DNA from: Tenodera sinensis
Lineage: Eukaryota > Arthropoda > Insecta > Mantodea > Mantidae
Assembly (NCBI GenBank): GCA_030765045.1
Contig: CM060968.1
Span: 113,115,404 to 113,179,403 of the forward strand
Reading direction: 5' to 3'
Length of the DNA stretch: 64,000 nt
Part shown: positions 63,201 through 64,000 of the stretch, one piece after another
Layout of the letters: the number at the start of each line of letters is the position of its first letter
Numbering within the stretch: position 1 is the first letter of the stretch
Translations under genes and position numbers: made by a program
Notes under the pieces: model-generated
Told to the model about the DNA's origin: nothing
The model's input: only the letters and a program-made list of their open reading frames with translations
Database searches by the model: none

Positions 63201-63640
63201 TCATAAATGCGAGTGAAATTGCTTCAAACAAGCGAATTATCGCGAAACAACACCTGCTCGAATCCAACAAAAACTGTGCCTTGCCGTCTCTACTGAGCCT
63301 CAGAGACGCTTTTTGACAAGTGTTACAAAAATCAGAGAATGTCGTAATTTAGAGTGAAATTGCTTCAAACAAGCGAATTATCGTGAAACAACACCTGCCC
63401 GAATCCAACTAAAACTGTGCCCTGCCTTCCTTACTGAGCTTCAGAGACGCTTTGAGACATGTGTTACAAAAATCAGAGAATGTCAAAAATTAGAGTGAAA
63501 TTGCTTCAAACAAGCGAATTATCGCGAAACAACACCTGCTCGAATCCAACAAAAACTGCGCCCTGCCGTCTCTACTGAGCCTCAGAGACGCTTTTAGACA
63601 AGTGTTACAAAAATCAGAGAATGTCGTACACTAGAGTGAA
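60255..63640. repeat. 24-monomer higher-order repeat (3384 bp), copy 2
   Basis: This is the second copy of the 24-mer. After about 63640 the order changes: ctgcccgaatcc with gagataag, then a B-type unit with tttagccccag, where copy 1 is followed by an A-type unit with cctcacagacg. The duplication therefore ends there, and the array continues with other monomers to the window edge. Confidence 0.88.
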
Positions 63641-64000
63641 ATTGCTTCAAACAAGCGAATTATCGCGAAACAACACCTGCCCGAATCCAACAAAAACTGC
63701 GCCCTGTCGTCTCTACTGAGCCTCAGAGACGCTTTGAGATAAGTGTTACAAAAATCAGAGAATGTCAAAAATTAGAGTGAAATTGCTTCAAACAAGCGAA
63801 TTATCGCGAAACAACACCTGCTCGAATCCGACAAAAACTGTGCCCTGCCGCATTTATTTAGCCCCAGAGACGGTTTGAAACAATTGTTACAGAAATCAGA
63901 CAATATCAAAAATTAGAGTGAAATTGCTTCAAACAAGCCAATTATCGCGAAACAACACCTGCTCGAATCCAACAAAAACTGCGCCCTGCCGTCTCTAATG

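Larger units (their letters stand above)
4286..64000. repeat. 141-bp satellite array with higher-order repeats, roughly 425 copies
   Basis: This is an uninterrupted head-to-tail array in a single orientation. Successive cgaattatcgcg starts at 4425, 4566, 4707 and 4848 are 141 bp apart. The window ends inside a monomer, so the right end is not seen. The most conserved part is the block from cttcaaacaag through gcgaattatcgcgaaacaac to cacctgctcgaatcc. The middle (bases 42-90 of the unit) and the stretch before cttcaaac vary and define monomer types. The unit length is in the range typical of eukaryotic centromeric or pericentromeric satellites, but no match to a named family is claimed. No other sequence interrupts the 59.7 kb. 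Confidence 0.98.

Noticed and set aside
4286..64000. CRISPR array
   Set aside because: The repeats are contiguous 141-bp units with no unique spacers and no cas genes.
4286..64000. tRNA gene or tRNA-derived SINE origin of the monomer
   Set aside because: Only the B-box-like stretch fits. The A-box position is poor, and the sequence on either side does not pair as a T arm.
1..64000. Telomeric repeats, rDNA or rDNA spacer
   Set aside because: No ttaggg-like or tttaggg-like runs and no rRNA-like sequence are visible on either strand.
4286..64000. A-tract phasing causing DNA curvature
   Set aside because: The A5 tracts in the unit are about 58, 17 and 62 bp apart (near bases 37, 95 and 112), which is not the 10-11 bp phasing needed for sustained bending.

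Overview
The window is satellite DNA from end to end. I find no credible protein-coding gene, RNA gene, mobile element or CRISPR array. Two unrelated tandem-repeat families meet at one junction. Both run off the window, so neither outer array boundary is visible. The content points to a eukaryotic nuclear genome and a heterochromatic block (centromeric, pericentromeric or subtelomeric). The species cannot be named from this sequence. Many differences between copies of the second family are CpG to TpG or CpA changes, which suggests a genome that methylates its repeats.

Layout. Positions 1-4277 hold about 102 copies of a 42-bp, AT-rich minisatellite (about 26% GC in its consensus). Its unit looks like an old trimer of a 14-bp element and carries a perfect 8-bp inverted repeat. 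Positions 4278-4285 are an 8-bp junction belonging to neither repeat. Positions 4286-64000 hold roughly 425 head-to-tail copies of a 141-bp satellite (about 43% GC), all in one orientation. The monomers fall into recognisable variants, called here A, A2, B, B2, C, D, E, F, G and H, where H is a 125-bp deletion form. These are arranged in higher-order repeats of several sizes.

Higher-order structure read from private variants: a 36-mer (5041 bp, about 13.9-24.1 kb), spaced duplications (offsets 6721, 6850 and 11762 bp), an 11-mer (1535 bp, 25.8-29.0 kb), imperfect 20-22-mers (36.5-42.3 kb), a 9-mer (1269 bp, 42.4-44.9 kb), a 17-mer (2397 bp, 46.2-51.3 kb), a 31/32-mer (4367/4508 bp, 50.1-59.1 kb) and a 24-mer (3384 bp, 56.9-63.6 kb). 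Each spacing equals a whole number of 141-bp units minus the small deletions located inside that period. This supports growth by unequal exchange and amplification in whole monomers.

The long open frames (up to 365 codons) are by-products of unit lengths divisible by three (42 = 14 codons, 141 = 47 codons) and of a lack of stop codons on the minus strand. They show no sign of selection as proteins. No system of cooperating genes is present. The points of interest are the array architecture, the junction, the inverted repeats and the mutational record.
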